From Symbiodinium natans (taxonomy: Eukaryota > Sar > Dinophyceae > Suessiales > Symbiodiniaceae): a stretch of 64,000 nucleotides of DNA. The notes beneath the pieces were generated by a model. That model was not told the origin of the DNA and did not search any database. It saw only the letters and a list, made by a program, of their open reading frames with translations. Each line of letters opens with the position of its first letter. The stretch's first letter is position 1. Shown in pieces: positions 63,008-64,000 of this stretch. Made by a program: the position numbers and the translations under genes. The DNA lies in NCBI GenBank assembly GCA_905221605.1, contig CAJNDS010002095.1, forward strand, positions 502,001 through 566,000, in the 5' to 3' direction.

Positions 63008-64000
63008 TCAGCACATTGCCCCGAAGCCGAGGCCATGATGAGAGATGACATCTCTCATCATGGCCTGGGCTTCCCGGCATGATTCCACGGATAGAGTCTT
63101 ATCGAAATACTCACGGTGCTGATGTTCTCCTGGTGGCGGTTGAGGGAAGTGGTGCGCGGCTTTCGGTGCCGTATGTTTCGGCACCACGGGGGTGCCTCGT
63201 GGCTCTGCTGGCTGTGGTGGCTCTGGCTCCGAGTCAAAGTCCACCGCTATGGGGACGTCTGATGTCTGGGCTGGGACCGAGTCCACCGTGCCCGCTGGCT
63301 TTGGTGGGAATGGGTACCTGGTGCTCGGTTGCTCATGATCCGCCACTATGGGCAAGTCGGCTGGATATGGCGTCGGCCTCTCACGCATTTTGCCCACCGC
63401 TGAGCCAGCCACTCTTGCAAGACGAGCCACCTTTTCCCAAGCTCGTATGTCCTTGAGACTAACACTGGCCCCTGGCGCTCTCCGAATTGCTGTGACTGTT
63501 TCTTCTCTTGCACCTGCCGGCGGCTGCCGGCTTTGTGTGCTCGATCCAGTCGAAGCCGCAGCGCGCTTGCTGCCAGATGCTGTGGCAGGTTCAAGTGCTG
63601 GAGGCTCTTGATTCTCGGGAGGCGCATCTGAAGTGGGAGGCTTCTTCGACGTCCTGGGCCGTGTCTTCGGACGGGGAGTCCGACATGGTGGTTCCTTGGC
63701 CGCTTCTTTGCACGCTGCGCAGCGCGAGTCGCTCCACTTGGAGCTCCACTCTCCCACTCGGTTCAAGTGCACCGCATTGGCGCTCCGGCTCTCGGCTGCA
63801 GGATCCTTGGGCGGTGTAGGCACTGCGCGCCTCAGACTCGGAGCCGCCGGCTTTTGAACACATTTGAACTCATGGGCGGTGCCGTGGCTGCAGTGTTGAC
63901 AGTGGATCTCGTAGCGGAAGAAGTTGGCGTGGCCACGCTTGCAACAGAATCCTCCGAAGTCACGGCAAGTGACTTGGCACTCGCAGTGCGTGTTGGCACA
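63008..64000 (-). CDS. Cys-rich/Pro-rich protein, 5' part outside window
   Basis: The frame is open from the window end to TAG-free TGA-type termination at 63008, longer than the ATG/GTG-based start at 63823 suggests. The first ~55 visible residues hold many Cys and His (CECQVTCRDFGGFCCKRGH, then HCQHC) and look metal-binding; a second CxxC (CAAC) follows near 63715. The middle is Pro/Ala/Ser/Lys-rich and probably disordered. The end is REYFDKTLSVESCREAQ before the palindrome. I do not recognise it; a retroelement gag-like protein or a regulatory protein are both possible. The lack of introns over ~1 kb, in contrast to all nearby genes, hints at a retroelement. Confidence 0.6.
   Translation of the reverse strand, partial: CANTHCECQVTCRDFGGFCCKRGHANFFRYEIHCQHCSHGTAHEFKCVQKPAAPSLRRAVPTPPKDPAAESRSANAVHLNRVGEWSSKWSDSRCAACKEAAKEPPCRTPRPKTRPRTSKKPPTSDAPPENQEPPALEPATASGSKRAAASTGSSTQSRQPPAGAREETVTAIRRAPGASVSLKDIRAWEKVARLARVAGSAVGKMRERPTPYPADLPIVADHEQPSTRYPFPPKPAGTVDSVPAQTSDVPIAVDFDSEPEPPQPAEPRGTPVVPKHTAPKAAHHFPQPPPGEHQHREYFDKTLSVESCREAQAMMRDVISHHGLGFGAMC
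63031..63065. repeat. 35-bp near-perfect palindrome
   Basis: GGCCATGATGAGAGATG, one central base, then the exact reverse complement CATCTCTCATCATGGCC. Similarity continues imperfectly outwards (GAAGCC on the left, GGCTTC on the right). It lies at the 3' end of the Cys/Pro-rich frame. Confidence 0.95.

Noticed and set aside
1-64000. tRNA, rRNA or spliced-leader genes
   Set aside because: I looked for cloverleaf-like GGTTCGAATCC boxes and rRNA or SL-like cores and saw no convincing one; a covariance-model search would be needed to exclude them.

Overview
The window looks like dinoflagellate nuclear DNA (Suessiales/Symbiodiniaceae-like is my guess). The basis is very long, repeat-filled introns, tiny GC-rich exons, splice donors that are often GC and sometimes GA instead of GT, and TTTAGGG-type telomeric repeats scattered over almost the whole window in both orientations. 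Almost no gene is visible as one long open frame. Every exon model below was put together by eye from splice sites, codon phase and protein-family fit. No transcript was available, so exact ends may be off by a few bases.

Layout. (1) 1-1993, + strand: the 3' part of a non-LTR retrotransposon reverse transcriptase with C-terminal zinc fingers. It ends in two nested hairpins and runs into CCCTAAA repeats. (2) 2020-22146, - strand: a chain of about 17 short exon-like islands with compatible phases that encodes a helical protein I do not recognise. Between 4.86 and 6.95 kb this region also holds GC minisatellites, an AT-rich tandem array and a ~105-bp tandem repeat. (3) 22.75-30.65 kb, - strand: two tandem copies of a ~3.9-kb multi-exon unit, each carrying a double LAGLIDADG protein. 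The right copy is open, the left copy has a frameshift. This block is almost free of telomeric repeats. (4) 31773-50444, - strand: a calcineurin-like metallophosphoesterase gene in at least 22 exons, with all five metal-site motifs recognisable across spliced exons. (5) 51769-61337, - strand: an ankyrin-repeat gene in at least 13 exons, including a 19-nt microexon. (6) 63008-64000, - strand: the 3' part of a Cys- and Pro-rich open frame that runs off the window and ends at a 35-bp palindrome.

The main discovery is how the telomere-like repeats relate to the genes. In many introns the repeat starts at or just after the 5' splice site in TTTAGGG orientation on the coding strand, and returns in CCCTAAA orientation a few tens of bases before the 3' splice site. 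Such introns have inverted telomeric ends, and short direct repeats such as CAG|GAC or AG|GCCAG sit at several splice junctions. The same arrays also lie inside or between the inverted repeats of small MITE-like elements. This suggests intron-forming (introner-like) mobile elements built on, or repeatedly invaded by, telomeric sequence. Several MITE-like families sit in the same introns. The genes show no obvious shared pathway. The common theme is their intron architecture.
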